Of a stretch of 64,000 bases of DNA, positions 44,935 to 55,104 are shown piece after piece. Each line of letters starts with the position of its first letter. Position 1 is the stretch's first letter. The translations under genes and the position numbers were made by a program. The notes below the pieces were generated by a model, which saw nothing but the letters and a program-made list of their open reading frames with translations, ran no database searches and was not told the origin of the DNA. This DNA comes from Prostheceraeus crozeri (lineage: Eukaryota > Platyhelminthes > Polycladida > Euryleptidae), in NCBI GenBank assembly GCA_907163375.1, contig CAJQUW010001853.1, positions 185,986 to 249,985 on the forward strand, given 5' to 3'.

Positions 44935-45681
44935 ATGGATGAAACAAAAGTGGAAGGAACTTCAGAAATGGAAGGAACAAAAGTGGAAGGAACTTCAGAA
45001 ATGGAAGAAACAAAAGTGGAAGGAACTTCAGAAATGGAAGGAACCTCAAGAATATATCCTTCGTTATCTCAATTAAAAATAAGTGAATTAAATATTGAAA
45101 AACACAAAGATAGAGTTAGGTATATGAAAGATAAGGAATCTCAATTATTATTAAGATTAGAGCATTATAAAAAATTAAGAAAGAGATGGACTAAAGTTAA
45201 GAATGTAACACAAGGAATTGGCATATTCTTAACAATAAGTTTAGGTGCTTTGACAATTGTTATATCTTCAGGTGTTTTAGTAATTTCAGTAGTTGCTACA
45301 GCTTTAACAGGTACGGGTGTTTTTGCAACTTCACTTGTTACAATGTTAGATAAATCATTAATAACTAAGAAACGAAAATCATTAAAAACTAAGCATTTAC
45401 ATATTAAAGAAGTCTATGATAAACTACATTACTACTTTCAGAGAGTATGTGATGATAATGTTATTACGTTAGATGAGATTGAAAAATTTGATCAAATAGC
45501 TAATGAAGTAAATCAAATATCATTTCAATCACAGACAGAAAAAGTTAATGATAAAAATAAAAAGGATGGTAAAATTTCTAGTGATGGTAAAACTTTTAGT
45601 GATGATAAAATTTTTTTAGAAGAGCTAAAAACTTTATTAGACAAAACTTTATTAAACAAAACTTTATTAAACAAAACTTAA
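44935..45681 (+). CDS. Polinton membrane protein with tandem N-terminal repeats
   Basis: 248 aa from ATG 44935, chosen over an in-frame GTG at 44881 because it has the AAAAATGG context shared by the element's other genes. The N-terminus is a tandem repeat of a 10-residue unit (KVEGTSEMEG / KVEGTSEMEE), three copies here. A charged helix follows (HKDRVRYMKDKESQLLLRLE). Two adjacent hydrophobic segments lie around residues 98-145 (GIGIFLTISLGALTIVISSG and VISVVATALTGTGVFATSLV). The tail is Lys/Asp-rich and closes with the repeat LLNKTLLNKT. The fold suggests a two-pass membrane protein, perhaps for virion membrane or host-membrane interaction. Its 5' part lies in the terminal inverted repeat, so a truncated copy exists at the other end. 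Confidence 0.8.
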   Translation: MDETKVEGTSEMEGTKVEGTSEMEETKVEGTSEMEGTSRIYPSLSQLKISELNIEKHKDRVRYMKDKESQLLLRLEHYKKLRKRWTKVKNVTQGIGIFLTISLGALTIVISSGVLVISVVATALTGTGVFATSLVTMLDKSLITKKRKSLKTKHLHIKEVYDKLHYYFQRVCDDNVITLDEIEKFDQIANEVNQISFQSQTEKVNDKNKKDGKISSDGKTFSDDKIFLEELKTLLDKTLLNKTLLNKT

Positions 45682-45868
45682 AACGAGAAAACTTTAAACG
45701 AAAAGATGTCAAACAACAAAGCAATAAAAAAATAATTTGTTCAGTAAAATGTTTTTGCTGTATTCCAATGTTACCACAAAATTCAAATATTATATTTTAA
45801 AAAAATAGACAAAATTAAAGCTGATAAGAAAAAATAAAATATTAAAACATTATATTTGTATATTTTTA

Positions 45869-46657
45869 TTACTCGGTAAACAATTGTTCGATAACTCTTT
45901 CATGAATTTTTTTATCAATATTAATTGTGATAAATCCATAATCTTTTGACCAAGCATTATTACACGATTGTTTAAATTCATCTTTATCTCTTATACATAA
46001 ATCTCTTAACAAATCACTTAAGTTTCTTGCATTTATTTCAAATAGTATAAATATATTTGCATTCTTTCTAATAACACTTCCATCTAATGAATACATACTT
46101 TGTGTTAAATAAAATACACTACAGTTATTATGTCTACCTCTTGTGAAATAATTTCTTTGAACTGACTGATTTCTGTCATTAACACAATCATCAAAAATTA
46201 CACAATGTTTCATTGTTTTATCTAGTTTACTAGGATCTTGCATATTACCACTATCATCTATTAATTGTATTTTTATATGTTTATTTTTATTGGATTCAAC
46301 TAATTGTTTATTTTTTGCTGCTTCTTCACACCACAAATTTATTTCTTCTTCATATTCAGATTTTTCATATTCTTCGAATAGAGAAGCAATTGCTGTTCTT
46401 GTAAGATTATTTTCAAATCCATATTTTAAAAATTGATAGACGGGTTGTTCTGCCGTTGTTGTATAAATTATAAGATTGTTATAATCCAAAAAATTTGGAG
46501 TCGTTAAAATTTTAAATAATAGATATGTTTTTCCACATCCTGATCTTCCACAAATAACTGACAAAACTTTATTAGATAAATTTGGATGATGATTAAATTT
46601 AAGTTTTTTTTTATTTAAAGTCATTTCATTCATTTTTAAAGTAATAAATTCATCCAT
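45869..46657 (-). CDS. Packaging ATPase 1 (A32/FtsK-HerA-like)
   Basis: 262 aa, the usual size for the Polinton packaging ATPase. Walker A is GRSGCGKT at residues 37-44 and Walker B is VIFDD at 153-157, followed by the TRGRHNN motif at 172-178 and a YLTQS sensor at 183-187. Members of this superfamily pump DNA into preformed capsids. It is expected to work with the major capsid protein (58295-59629), minor capsid protein (46836-47624) and protease (61819-62277). It is read leftward with the minor capsid gene just upstream. A second, membrane-anchored relative is encoded at 53350-54867. Confidence 0.93.
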   Translation of the reverse strand: MDEFITLKMNEMTLNKKKLKFNHHPNLSNKVLSVICGRSGCGKTYLLFKILTTPNFLDYNNLIIYTTTAEQPVYQFLKYGFENNLTRTAIASLFEEYEKSEYEEEINLWCEEAAKNKQLVESNKNKHIKIQLIDDSGNMQDPSKLDKTMKHCVIFDDCVNDRNQSVQRNYFTRGRHNNCSVFYLTQSMYSLDGSVIRKNANIFILFEINARNLSDLLRDLCIRDKDEFKQSCNNAWSKDYGFITINIDKKIHERVIEQLFTE

Positions 46658-46726
46658 TATTGAATTAGTGTTTTTAAAAACAAAAAAATAAAAATTTTAA
46701 TTTAAGTTTATTTTTTTTGTTTCTAA

Positions 46727-46770
46727 TAATAAGATTAATAAGATTAATAAGATTAATAAGATTAATAATG
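46727..46770. repeat. Short tandem repeat in spacer
   Basis: Four to five copies of TAATAAGATT between the ATPase start and the minor capsid end. Confidence 0.85.
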
Positions 46771-46827
46771 AAAAATGATAAAAAAATTAAACTTCTCTAT
46801 TGTAGCGTAAAAGTTTATACCTCTCGA

Positions 46828-46848
46828 ACGGGAGTTTATACCTCCCGT
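46828..46848. repeat. Hairpin containing the minor capsid stop codon
   Basis: ACGGGAG (46828-46834) and CTCCCGT (46842-46848) with a 7-base loop TTTATAC. The stop codon of the minor capsid gene (46836-46838, - strand) lies in the loop. Confidence 0.8.
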
Positions 46849-47624
46849 ACCAAAAGATCTATCATAATCTCTTCACCTCCAAAATTTATTTCTTGTCCTT
46901 TTTCATCAGTGATTCTAATGCCAATGTTGTTAATAGTTTTTCTTGTAATAGGAAAATATATTAATGTTTGTGGAAATACATTTAATCTATAACCAATGGG
47001 TACAGTAAAAGCTGGAAAACTGAATATTAAATTTGACAATTTACCATTTATATATCCTCCTTCAATAATGTCACAATGTACAACAATTGAATTTATTTCA
47101 GTTATTTTTGGAATCTTCTCACCTAAATGATAACCTTGACTATAGGTTTGTTTATTAAATCCTAATAGCTTTGACAATGATCTATCATGATTAAAATCAA
47201 CTTGATGATTTTCGTCTAAAGTAAGAGAAAATTTATTAACTGCCGGTTCAACTGCAAAATGTAATTGTTTCTTATCTTTAAATGGTATACCTAAATGTCT
47301 CTTAATTTCATTTGATATTGATTCAACTTCGTAAGAACCAGGAAGAAAAGTTAATATTTTCCATGTTTTGCCTTTATCAGTAGAATATCTAAATTGATCA
47401 TTCACATCTTTGATAACGTTTTGAATAGTGTTAAATGTGGAGAAACTAGTCAATGCAATTTGATAATTTTTATTTTGTTCCAAATGTAGAATGGGTTCTA
47501 AATTACAAGTGTGTGATGAAGTAGTTGTTATAATTTTTAACGTCGTACTAAATTTTGATGAACCCAAAATCTCTGTTAAATTTTGTAAATGATTATTAAT
47601 TTTGTCTAAATCTGCTGAACACAT
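46836..47624 (-). CDS. Penton-like minor capsid protein (single jelly-roll)
   Basis: 262 aa. The C-terminal half shows the pattern of Polinton/adintovirus minor capsid proteins: a stretch near IFSFPAFTVPIGYRLNV, LIYFPITRK, then IGIRITDEKGQEINFGGEEI and a terminal IDLLV strand. These form the last strands of a single jelly-roll that occupies capsid vertices. The N-terminal part has an SFSTFNTIQNV / FLPGSYEVE pattern also usual for the family. Encoded leftward between a coiled-coil protein and the packaging ATPase. The last codons and the stop lie in a GC-rich hairpin, so the C-terminus may have been changed by that insertion. Confidence 0.88.
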   Translation of the reverse strand: MCSADLDKINNHLQNLTEILGSSKFSTTLKIITTTSSHTCNLEPILHLEQNKNYQIALTSFSTFNTIQNVIKDVNDQFRYSTDKGKTWKILTFLPGSYEVESISNEIKRHLGIPFKDKKQLHFAVEPAVNKFSLTLDENHQVDFNHDRSLSKLLGFNKQTYSQGYHLGEKIPKITEINSIVVHCDIIEGGYINGKLSNLIFSFPAFTVPIGYRLNVFPQTLIYFPITRKTINNIGIRITDEKGQEINFGGEEIMIDLLVREV

Positions 47625-47680
47625 TTTTAAACTAAAAAATTAAATAAATATTTTTTTATGAAATATTTTTTTATAAAAAA

Positions 47681-48517
47681 TTAGAAACAACATATTTCAG
47701 CTACACTTTTATAATCCTCTTCATTTAGAATCTTCTTTTCTAACAGTCTTTTCAATATAGCATGAATTTCATTGAAACTAGAATTATGTCCTTCTTTTAT
47801 TGCAGATATTAAAATATTTAATCTATTTAGTAATTCTTGCGGATCATCTGGTAAAAATATGGTTGTTTCTGTTTTCTGTTTTTTTGTTTTCTGTTTTTCA
47901 GATAAACCTTTCCCTACTTTAACTCCCGTTGATAATAAATTTTCTAATTGTTTATAACGTCTAAGAGTTTTTACTGTGCCAACTCTATCTAATATAGTTT
48001 TATATTTTATTAGATCTTCTACAGCATAATTTTTTAAATCTGCTCCTCTTAAAAGATCAACAAAATTTCTATCTAAACTAATAGGTTTTTTATCTGGAGT
48101 AAAAATTAATCCTCGTAAAGGTTGTGGAAATATTTCTTTACCACCAAGATAAAATCTTGCAAATAATTTTTTATCTAAAAAGAAAGTAGAATGTTCGAAT
48201 AACATAGATTTTGGTAATTTTTTATCTATGTTTGCCTCTAATAAACCATAGTCATCTAATAGTGTTTTAAGTACAGGATCCGCTATATCAACACGTTTTT
48301 CATTAAGTTCCTTTTCAAGAATTTTAAATGGTTCGACAGTTTTTTCATAATCAGTTTTTACTTCTTCAGTTATTTTTAATTTATCAAACATATCAGATTG
48401 AATACCAGCTTTTGTCATTCTATGTTGAAGATGATTTTCTTTCATAATATTTCTTTGTTTTATTAATTCGTCTAATTGTTTTATTCTTTTAAAATTATCA
48501 GCTCTAACTTTATCCAT
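47681..48517 (-). CDS. Polinton protein of unknown function with duplicated N-terminal module
   Basis: 278 aa, not matched to a named family. The first ~42 residues (MDKVRADNFKRIKQLDELIK and onward to about GIQSD) are strongly similar to the 57-aa protein at 57348-57521. The middle includes SMLFEHSTFFLDKKLFARFY and a hydrophobic patch PQPLRGLIFTPD. A Lys-rich KQKTKKQKTE stretch and helical C-terminal segments follow. Similarly placed proteins in Polintons (often called PY or PW types) have no known role. A structural or DNA-binding role is possible from the basic coiled-coil N-terminus, but this is inference. Confidence 0.8.
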   Translation of the reverse strand: MDKVRADNFKRIKQLDELIKQRNIMKENHLQHRMTKAGIQSDMFDKLKITEEVKTDYEKTVEPFKILEKELNEKRVDIADPVLKTLLDDYGLLEANIDKKLPKSMLFEHSTFFLDKKLFARFYLGGKEIFPQPLRGLIFTPDKKPISLDRNFVDLLRGADLKNYAVEDLIKYKTILDRVGTVKTLRRYKQLENLLSTGVKVGKGLSEKQKTKKQKTETTIFLPDDPQELLNRLNILISAIKEGHNSSFNEIHAILKRLLEKKILNEEDYKSVAEICCF

Positions 48518-48534
48518 TTTTATATGATAATTTT

Positions 48535-48660
48535 TTATTATTATTTTATTTTATAATATTTTATTTTATAATATTTTATTTTATAATATTTTATTTTATA
48601 ATATTTTATTTTTATAATATTTTATTTTTATAATATTTTATATTGTTATATTGTTAAATA
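48535..48660. repeat. AT-rich tandem repeat in spacer
   Basis: Repeated TAATATTTTATTTTA units (about 16-17 bp, six to seven copies) between the polymerase 3' end and the start of the 278-aa gene. It would lie in that gene's promoter region. Confidence 0.85.
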
Positions 48661-50456
48661 TAGAAAATAGAAATTAGAAAATTAAAAAGGTTCAGTAGTT
48701 ATTCCATCAGGTAAAATTTTTCTTTTATCATCAAATGGATCTAATGCTAATTTATGTTCTTCTTTTAAATACATTTTATGTTTCTTTGAATTAAGTCTAT
48801 AATTACATGCCGTTTTTATTTCATTATTAAATAATGCATTTTTATAATCTTGAAATGTTATTTGATTAGCCACTGATGCCTTTGAAATTCCTTTTAATGT
48901 TTTATGTGTTTTAATATTTTTAGTTGTATCATAACAGTAACATTTAGATTTTAAAAATATAGCTTCTGTTATGAAATCTTCATTTCCTTCTAATTCATCT
49001 TTTACTTTACATAAATCAGAAGAATGAATAATATCTTTTATTTTATTAATTTCTTTATCTAGTGAAGAACCATATGGTACTGTTAATTCTAAGAAAATAG
49101 AATCGGTATCTGTAAAGTGTAATTTATAGTTTTTGCCATAAGCAGGTGCTAAATAATCATATATAAAACTATACATAAATAGTTTAGCTAATTCTAATAT
49201 AGTGAAACCAATGAAATTAAACTTATCATGTTTTACAATGCTTCTTCTTAGATGAACAGCACAAAGTTCATCACTGAATCTAGTAGTTCTTTTATATGTA
49301 GGTTTCCTTGTTAAATTTTGAAATCTATCTCTATCATAAACTATTTCAATATTTTGTCTATTACGCACATTTTCTAAAGTCTTACCATAAAATGCATTAT
49401 TCATTAATTTGAAGAAAACGTTTCCAAAATCATCTTTATTTCTTTTAGCTATTTTACGTTTTTCAATATTGAACTCTATATAATTTTTTAACCATTTAGA
49501 TTTTCTATACTCTAGTTTTCGATGTATTTTTGTGAGAATCATTCCATGATCTAAATACCAATCTAGCATTCTTCCTTCAACTACATACTTTCCTTTATTA
49601 CCTTGTGTTAACATAAGTTTTTTTGTTGGTCTGTATTTTTTCGGTATTATAGATTTTTGATAATCTGAAAAATCTTCTATATTGGGAATTTTGTTTTCTG
49701 GACAGAAAGGATAATATTTTGTTGCTTCTTTTATATAATCAGGGTATACTAAATCAACTTCATATACATAACCAAAATTATTTTCACCATCATATGTTCT
49801 TTGATAAACAAGATTATTACACCATGTCATTTCACCTGTTGGTAATTCTTGTATCATGCAAGAAGAATATAAGCTATTAAAATCATAATATAATAAATAG
49901 TTTTCTCTCATGAATTCATCAATTGCATTTTCACGTTCTACTCCTTCTCGTTTCGTTCGAAAAATTTCTAATATTTTTTCTTTTTCTTCTGGAGATAAAG
50001 GTTTCATTATTCCATATTCTTGTGGATTTACTTTCTTATTATAACATTTAACATATCTATTACCTAAAACTGATGAAACTCCACCTCTAATTCCAGATTC
50101 AAAAAATAATAATTTATCATATGTATTTTCTTTATAATGTTTAAGTTTAACATTTGTATGTTTTAATCCTGCTAACCATGTTAAACCTGGTGTAGAATAA
50201 CAATAACATGGATCTATTCCGTAATATTCTAAACACATGTCACGAAAGTTTTCGAAAAGATCAGCTAGTATTAATACATCTATCTGTAGATATTTCATTG
50301 TATAATCATACATTGTTTTACAATTTAACTCTCTCCAATTCTTTTCAGCTTCTGCATAGTCTTCGTCTGATAATTGTGATTGTTTTAATGTTGATTTAAA
50401 TTTATTTATTGGAGGAAGTTGTTCTTCTTCCATAATTTTATTCACAGAATTAAAAT

Positions 50457-50524
50457 CAGTCTTCGACTGTGAACCACAGGTTTTATCTCCAGTTATATCA
50501 GTCTTCGACTGTGAGCCGCAGGCT
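50457..50524. repeat. Twin double hairpins inside the polymerase gene
   Basis: CAGTC-TTC-GACTG plus AACC-ACA-GGTT (50457-50482), then CAGTC-TTC-GACTG plus AGCC-GCA-GGCT (50499-50524). They translate as two direct CGSQSKTD units, so the reading frame is kept. Confidence 0.85.
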
Positions 50525-51239
50525 ATATACTCATACGGAAATATTCCTTTTAAAGGTTTTAAATTATATTTATTTAATATTTTACATTGTTCAGGTTTCA
50601 AAGTTTTTCACATAACATCTAATGAATAAGGAGTAAAAAATCTAAATGCATCTAAAATTCTAATACAACCTAATTGCATTGAAAAATATTCTTCTTCTTG
50701 TTTACATAGTACATTTATTTTTTGTTGTTGTAATTTTTCAGATGAAAATAAATCTTTCATTACTAGATGGAAATCATATTTAGAACCATTATAGAAATAT
50801 AAAGGAACAAAGTTATATTTAAATTTGTTAGCATTAAGATTACAAGAATTATGTGCTGCACCTCTATATAATCCATTTAGATGATCATGATCTTTTACTT
50901 TATCAATTTACCTCTGCCAGTTTTATATTTATTTGTAAAACCTTTTCCACAGTAATAACAATTTATTTCATCATAAAATTCTTTTCTTTCTTCATCCGTT
51001 AATGGTATCATTGGTTTATTTGTTTCAAGCAATTGTGAAAAACGTCCTTGTAATTCTTCTACTTTCTTTGTAAACATTTCTGAACTGTCTTCACCATAGT
51101 ATTGTAAATATTCTGATTTAAATAATTCAGGATAATTCGAATGAATGTACATTCCCCAACATAATGGTTTTTGTTCAAATAAATATTTTTCTTTACTTTG
51201 TTCAGTTGAACTTTTTCCAGGTGCACTTCTTTCAGGCGC

Positions 51240-51325
51240 ACTTTTTTCAGAATTATAATTTTCAGAATTATAATTTTCAGAATTATAATTTTCAGAATCG
51301 GGTGAAGCCCTGGAACTTTCCGTTC
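51240..51325. repeat. Coding tandem repeat and imperfect double hairpin in the polymerase gene
   Basis: 15-bp tandem repeats encoding NYNSE units (about 51248-51297) abut an imperfect type A double hairpin (51300-51325) encoding the SSRASP peptide. The same peptide is encoded by the hairpin insert in the gene at 59836-60378. Confidence 0.8.
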
Positions 51326-53306
51326 GATTTTGTGTCATATTAACATTATATGCTTCAAAATCACAATAAATAGTAAAGGGTACTTTATTTTTAAAATACC
51401 ATTTATTATATTCTAAATAATCATCTTTTGGAAAAGTATTTTGAACTGCTTCGTTTTGTTGACAATTCTCCAAATGTCTATTCATTTCTTCTAAAGTTCT
51501 AAAACTTGTCATACATTGAAGACAAGGAAAATTTTTATTATCTGAAGTTTTTGTAAATATAGAAACATCTTTACACAATATAAAATGACCCTGATAATAT
51601 AATATATTCGCTTGTGCTGGTTGTTTTGACTGTTCTAGTTTTTCAAATTCATCTTTATATATTTCATGTGTTTCATTAATTTCTTTTGTAAGATTAAATG
51701 TATTTTGATAATAATTTTGATTTAATATTTGTAGCTGATAAATATATTCTTTATCATATTGTTCTTTATATTGTTGTAGACATTTTTTTAAAGATTCATT
51801 TATTTTTTGTTTGGTTTCATTTTCTTCATTATTTAATTCTTTATTATTTTCTTCATTTAATTTTTGAATTGTTTCTATCTTATTTTGATATTTATGGTGA
51901 TATTCTTGTAGTAACATTTTTGTTTGTTGTTGATAATCTATTTTACATTTTTGTAAACTTTTATTTAAATTTTCTAATTTTTGTTGGTATTCTGAAGATA
52001 AAGATGAATATTTGTAATTATAATCATCAGTACGTCCTTTATAATTATTATGATTAATCATTATTGGTGATAGTGTTTTAACAAGTTCAAATTTTTCAGT
52101 ACATATTATATTTCCTTGGTAAAAAATATTATGATGCATGTAATTTCCTCTATCATTATATACTATTTCTGATTGGCATAAATTTTTATTATTCAAATAA
52201 AATTTTTTTGAATCTGAGTAAAGTGGAGTAATTTTACCAATAGAAACATAATTCACATTTAATTCAAAAACATTTACTTCAATTAAATTTTTATTCTTTT
52301 TATGAAACTTTAGTAACTTATTATAATCATATGGAAATTCATCTAAGCCATCAGAAAGATCAAATTCACTTATGTATTCTTCTTTATTGTAATGACTTAG
52401 TCTTTCTTTATGATATTTTGCAGGATGTAAATGTGCTATAATACTCCACAGAAAACAATAATCATCTTCATTTTTTATGTTGATTAATTGAGGTGAACTG
52501 AAAGGTAAAGGAACATAACTACCACCAGTATTATTTTTATATTTATCAATTACTATTTTCTTAGATATTATTTTAACAAATCTCCAACCAGATTCACGTA
52601 ACTGGGCTTCAATTATACAATTTTCTAATTTAAGTATCATCGATTCAAATATGGGTTGTATATCATTTACATTATGAATTTCTTGCGAATTTGTAAAATG
52701 TCCTTGTATTATTTCTTCAGGAATTCCATCAGGTCCATTTTTTGTATAAAGTACTTCTACATTCATATAACATTTGAAAGATTTCTTAAATATATTATAA
52801 AAGTTGGTTAGAATATCAGAAAAAGTTTTATCGGTTTCATTATATTCAACCGATTCAACCGATTCATTAAATAAATATTTTATATCTGTTACGGCTTCAT
52901 CAAATTCATCTATTTCGTTAAATTCATCAGTATCGCTAAATAAATATTTTATATCTGTTACGGCTTCATCTTCACTATTAAAAAATTTTTTATATTCCGA
53001 ATGTGAATAATCATCAAACATTTTTTTAACTTTTATATCAGTAGGCAATGTTTCTAGATAGTTTTTATAACTATTTAATTTTAATATATTTCCTTCATCA
53101 ACTCGTTCTACATTTTGTAAATGCATTTTACTTTGTAGATGAGATTGATAACTTCTTTTTGTTTGCAATTTTTTTTCACATAAGACACAATAAAATTTTT
53201 TCATTTTTTATTTTTTAAAGAAAAAATTTGTGTTTTAGTTTTTTTTTAAAAAAAAATTTTTGTTTTAATTTTTAGAGAAAAAAAATACTAATATATCTGC
53301 AAAATC

Positions 53307-53331
53307 GGGCGAAGCCCTAGAACCTTCGGTT
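53307..53331. repeat. GC-rich double hairpin, type A (spacer)
   Basis: GGGC-GAA-GCCC and AACC-TTC-GGTT in the spacer between the second ATPase gene and the polymerase start. Same unit as in the terminal repeats. Confidence 0.85.
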
Positions 53332-53349
53332 TGATTATGATAAATTTGT

Positions 53350-54867
53350 TTAATTATTAAGTATTTCACTTACACCATTTATTAATGGTTTTATATCATT
53401 AAAAGTTTTTTTGGCTTCAACAAATGTAGATTTGGCATCAGAAAATGTAGATTTAACATCAGATATTATTGGTGTTGCTTTTCTTAAAGCGTTTCTAACA
53501 TCATTTATTGCAATTTTTAAATAGTTTAATGTTTCATTATCTTGTAATCTTTTTGGTATTGGTATACCAAATTTTGCATTTAAATAATGATCAAAATAAA
53601 AATAAAATGTATCAGGAATAATTTTTAGTGGTACTTTTGCTTCAGACTCTAAAAAGATAATTATTTGTTCTATAACTTGATTTGATAAATGTTTTGTATT
53701 TGCATACATTCTAATATCAAAATCTTGAGAGTTATTATAGATTTCATGTTCGGTATCTACTAATATATTTAAATCTTTATCATATACTTGCATATGTTCA
53801 CTTATGGTGTCAACACGTATTATTCCATATTTATGATGTGTATAATATGATAAAGGCATATTCATTTTATAATTTTTATTAATATCATTAAAGAATGCTG
53901 CATTATTTTGTGTAGTTGTAAAAAATGTTTGAATGTTTTCTCTAATCTTATTATCTACATCACAAGCTTTATGAGCTAATACAACTATTTGAATATTTTG
54001 ATGTCTTCCTTTTGTAAATATTTCTGACATATTTTTTTGTTTTGATAAACTTGCAACATCATCTAAAATTAATAAAGATTTATTTTCAGGTGTACCAGCA
54101 AAACTTTCCATATCTTGTAACTCATCTAATTGTTTATCATTATAGACGTTTGTAAAAGTTGGCCATTCAGAAGTATGCATACAAAAAATATGTACTTTTG
54201 TTTCGTCCTTATAATATTGGTTTATATATTTTTTAATAAACGTAGTCTTACCACTTCCAGTTTTACCGTAAACAATGAAATGTAAATTTTCTTGATACAT
54301 TTTACCTTGTTTAATATTTTTATTATTAGTTTTATCCTTAATCTTATCTTCCTCAGTCTTCCATCCTTCAAAAGTTTTTTTTTCTTGATTATAAAAAATT
54401 ATTCTCTTTTGTTCCTCTGTTAGAAAGTAACCCCATTGATTTCCAATACATATAACAAGATGATAAATAAAAAATATTAAAATACATGCTAACAATATTT
54501 TTATACAATGAAATTTTAAAAAATTCCAAAGACGTGTAAGATCTGATTGTGGTATTTTTTTATTAAGAGATGAATTAGGGGGTAGTGGCTCTAAATATTT
54601 TTTATCTATATTATTATATATATTTTTATCTATATTATTATTATATTTAGTATTATATATAGGATTTTCTACAATATTATTAATATCTATGAGATTCGGA
54701 TCTTGAGGGGTTAGTGTATCTTGAAACTCAGTGTTATTCATATAATTATTTATTATTTCGTTTATTGCATTAAGAGATTTATGACGACTTAGATTACTTT
54801 TATTACTTTTATTACTTTTAATTATAACCGGTGAATATAAATCTTCCAAATTTTCGTTTTTATTCAT
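53350..54867 (-). CDS. Membrane-anchored P-loop ATPase (second A32/FtsK-like)
   Basis: 505 aa, twice the size of the first ATPase. Residues 1-117 are Asn-rich and polar. A strong transmembrane helix lies at about 119-141 (HCIKILLACILIFFIYHLVI). The ATPase core follows: Walker A GKTGSGKT at 201-208, Walker B LLILDD at 265-270, then TKGRHQN at 285-291 and VVLAHK. The order and spacing mirror the first ATPase (TRGRHNN, YLTQS), so the two are probably paralogues or at least of one superfamily. The C-terminal ~110 residues form helices with the repeat DVKSTFSDAKSTFVEAKKTF. A membrane-tethered DNA pump, or an ATPase for membrane remodelling or genome entry, is possible. The function is unknown. Confidence 0.85.
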   Translation of the reverse strand: MNKNENLEDLYSPVIIKSNKSNKSNLSRHKSLNAINEIINNYMNNTEFQDTLTPQDPNLIDINNIVENPIYNTKYNNNIDKNIYNNIDKKYLEPLPPNSSLNKKIPQSDLTRLWNFLKFHCIKILLACILIFFIYHLVICIGNQWGYFLTEEQKRIIFYNQEKKTFEGWKTEEDKIKDKTNNKNIKQGKMYQENLHFIVYGKTGSGKTTFIKKYINQYYKDETKVHIFCMHTSEWPTFTNVYNDKQLDELQDMESFAGTPENKSLLILDDVASLSKQKNMSEIFTKGRHQNIQIVVLAHKACDVDNKIRENIQTFFTTTQNNAAFFNDINKNYKMNMPLSYYTHHKYGIIRVDTISEHMQVYDKDLNILVDTEHEIYNNSQDFDIRMYANTKHLSNQVIEQIIIFLESEAKVPLKIIPDTFYFYFDHYLNAKFGIPIPKRLQDNETLNYLKIAINDVRNALRKATPIISDVKSTFSDAKSTFVEAKKTFNDIKPLINGVSEILNN

Positions 54868-54904
54868 TTAATATTTTTAAAATAAAAATTTAGGAATTAT
54901 TATT

Positions 54905-55035
54905 TTTTAATTCCGGACTCGCATTCTTACACTCTTATGAGTGTTTTTAACCTCTGTAGAACCTCCGGAATGTGTCGGACTTTTTGTTCCTATACTCAAA
55001 AGAAGTATGTTCCGAACCTCTCCTCTCTTCCGGAA
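54905..55035. repeat. GC-richer hairpin block in spacer
   Basis: It contains ACACTC-TTAT-GAGTGT, ATACT-CAAAAGA-AGTAT and repeated TCCGGAATG / TTCCGGA motifs in both orientations. It lies between the second ATPase start and the iteron array, in the presumed promoter region of that gene. Confidence 0.7.
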
Positions 55036-55104
55036 TGCTTAAGAATATTTTAATAAAATAATATTTTATTCTTTATAAAAAATAATATTTTAATATATAT
55101 AAGA

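Larger units (their letters stand above)
44354..45085. repeat. Polinton left terminal inverted repeat
   Basis: About 730 bp, the inverse of 63135-63802, including the first codons of the membrane-protein gene. It contains internal echoes of its own terminus: GACCGTTCCAGGACACC occurs near the end (about 44369) and again near 44697, with a variant near 44767. It also has palindromic TTCATGAATT motifs. It is about 65 bp longer than the right copy because the coding repeat within it has more units. Confidence 0.92.
48682..53204 (-). pseudogene. Protein-primed family B DNA polymerase (pPolB), frameshift and stop
   Basis: Two long open parts, 53204-50895 (769 aa) and 50601-48682 (639 aa), cover one polymerase read leftward. 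The first has an N-terminal C2H2 finger (C6, C9, H22, H28), a ~130-residue coiled coil (about 397-528), a CCHC finger (C561, C564, H577, C581) and the Exo I motif IYCDFEAYN (D615, E617). The second has Exo III-type YLQIDVLILAD, polymerase motif A DFNSLYSSCM (240-249), motif B KLMNNAFYG (398-406) and motif C TDTDS (497-501). All catalytic motifs seen are intact. A frameshift near 50905, in an A-rich run, and an in-frame TGA near 50610 break the protein. The ~290 bp between the open parts still encodes an Exo II-like NGSKYDFHL. Two GC-rich hairpin insertions lie in the coding region. Confidence 0.93.

Noticed and set aside
50600-50620. TGA recoding in the polymerase (alternative code or readthrough)
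   Set aside because: Other genes in the element use TGG for Trp normally, and a separate frameshift lies 300 bp away, so ordinary inactivation is simpler.
51698-52057. 119-codon rightward reading frame
   Set aside because: It is the antisense of the polymerase coiled coil; its Phe/Tyr/Leu-rich composition is what such a shadow gives.
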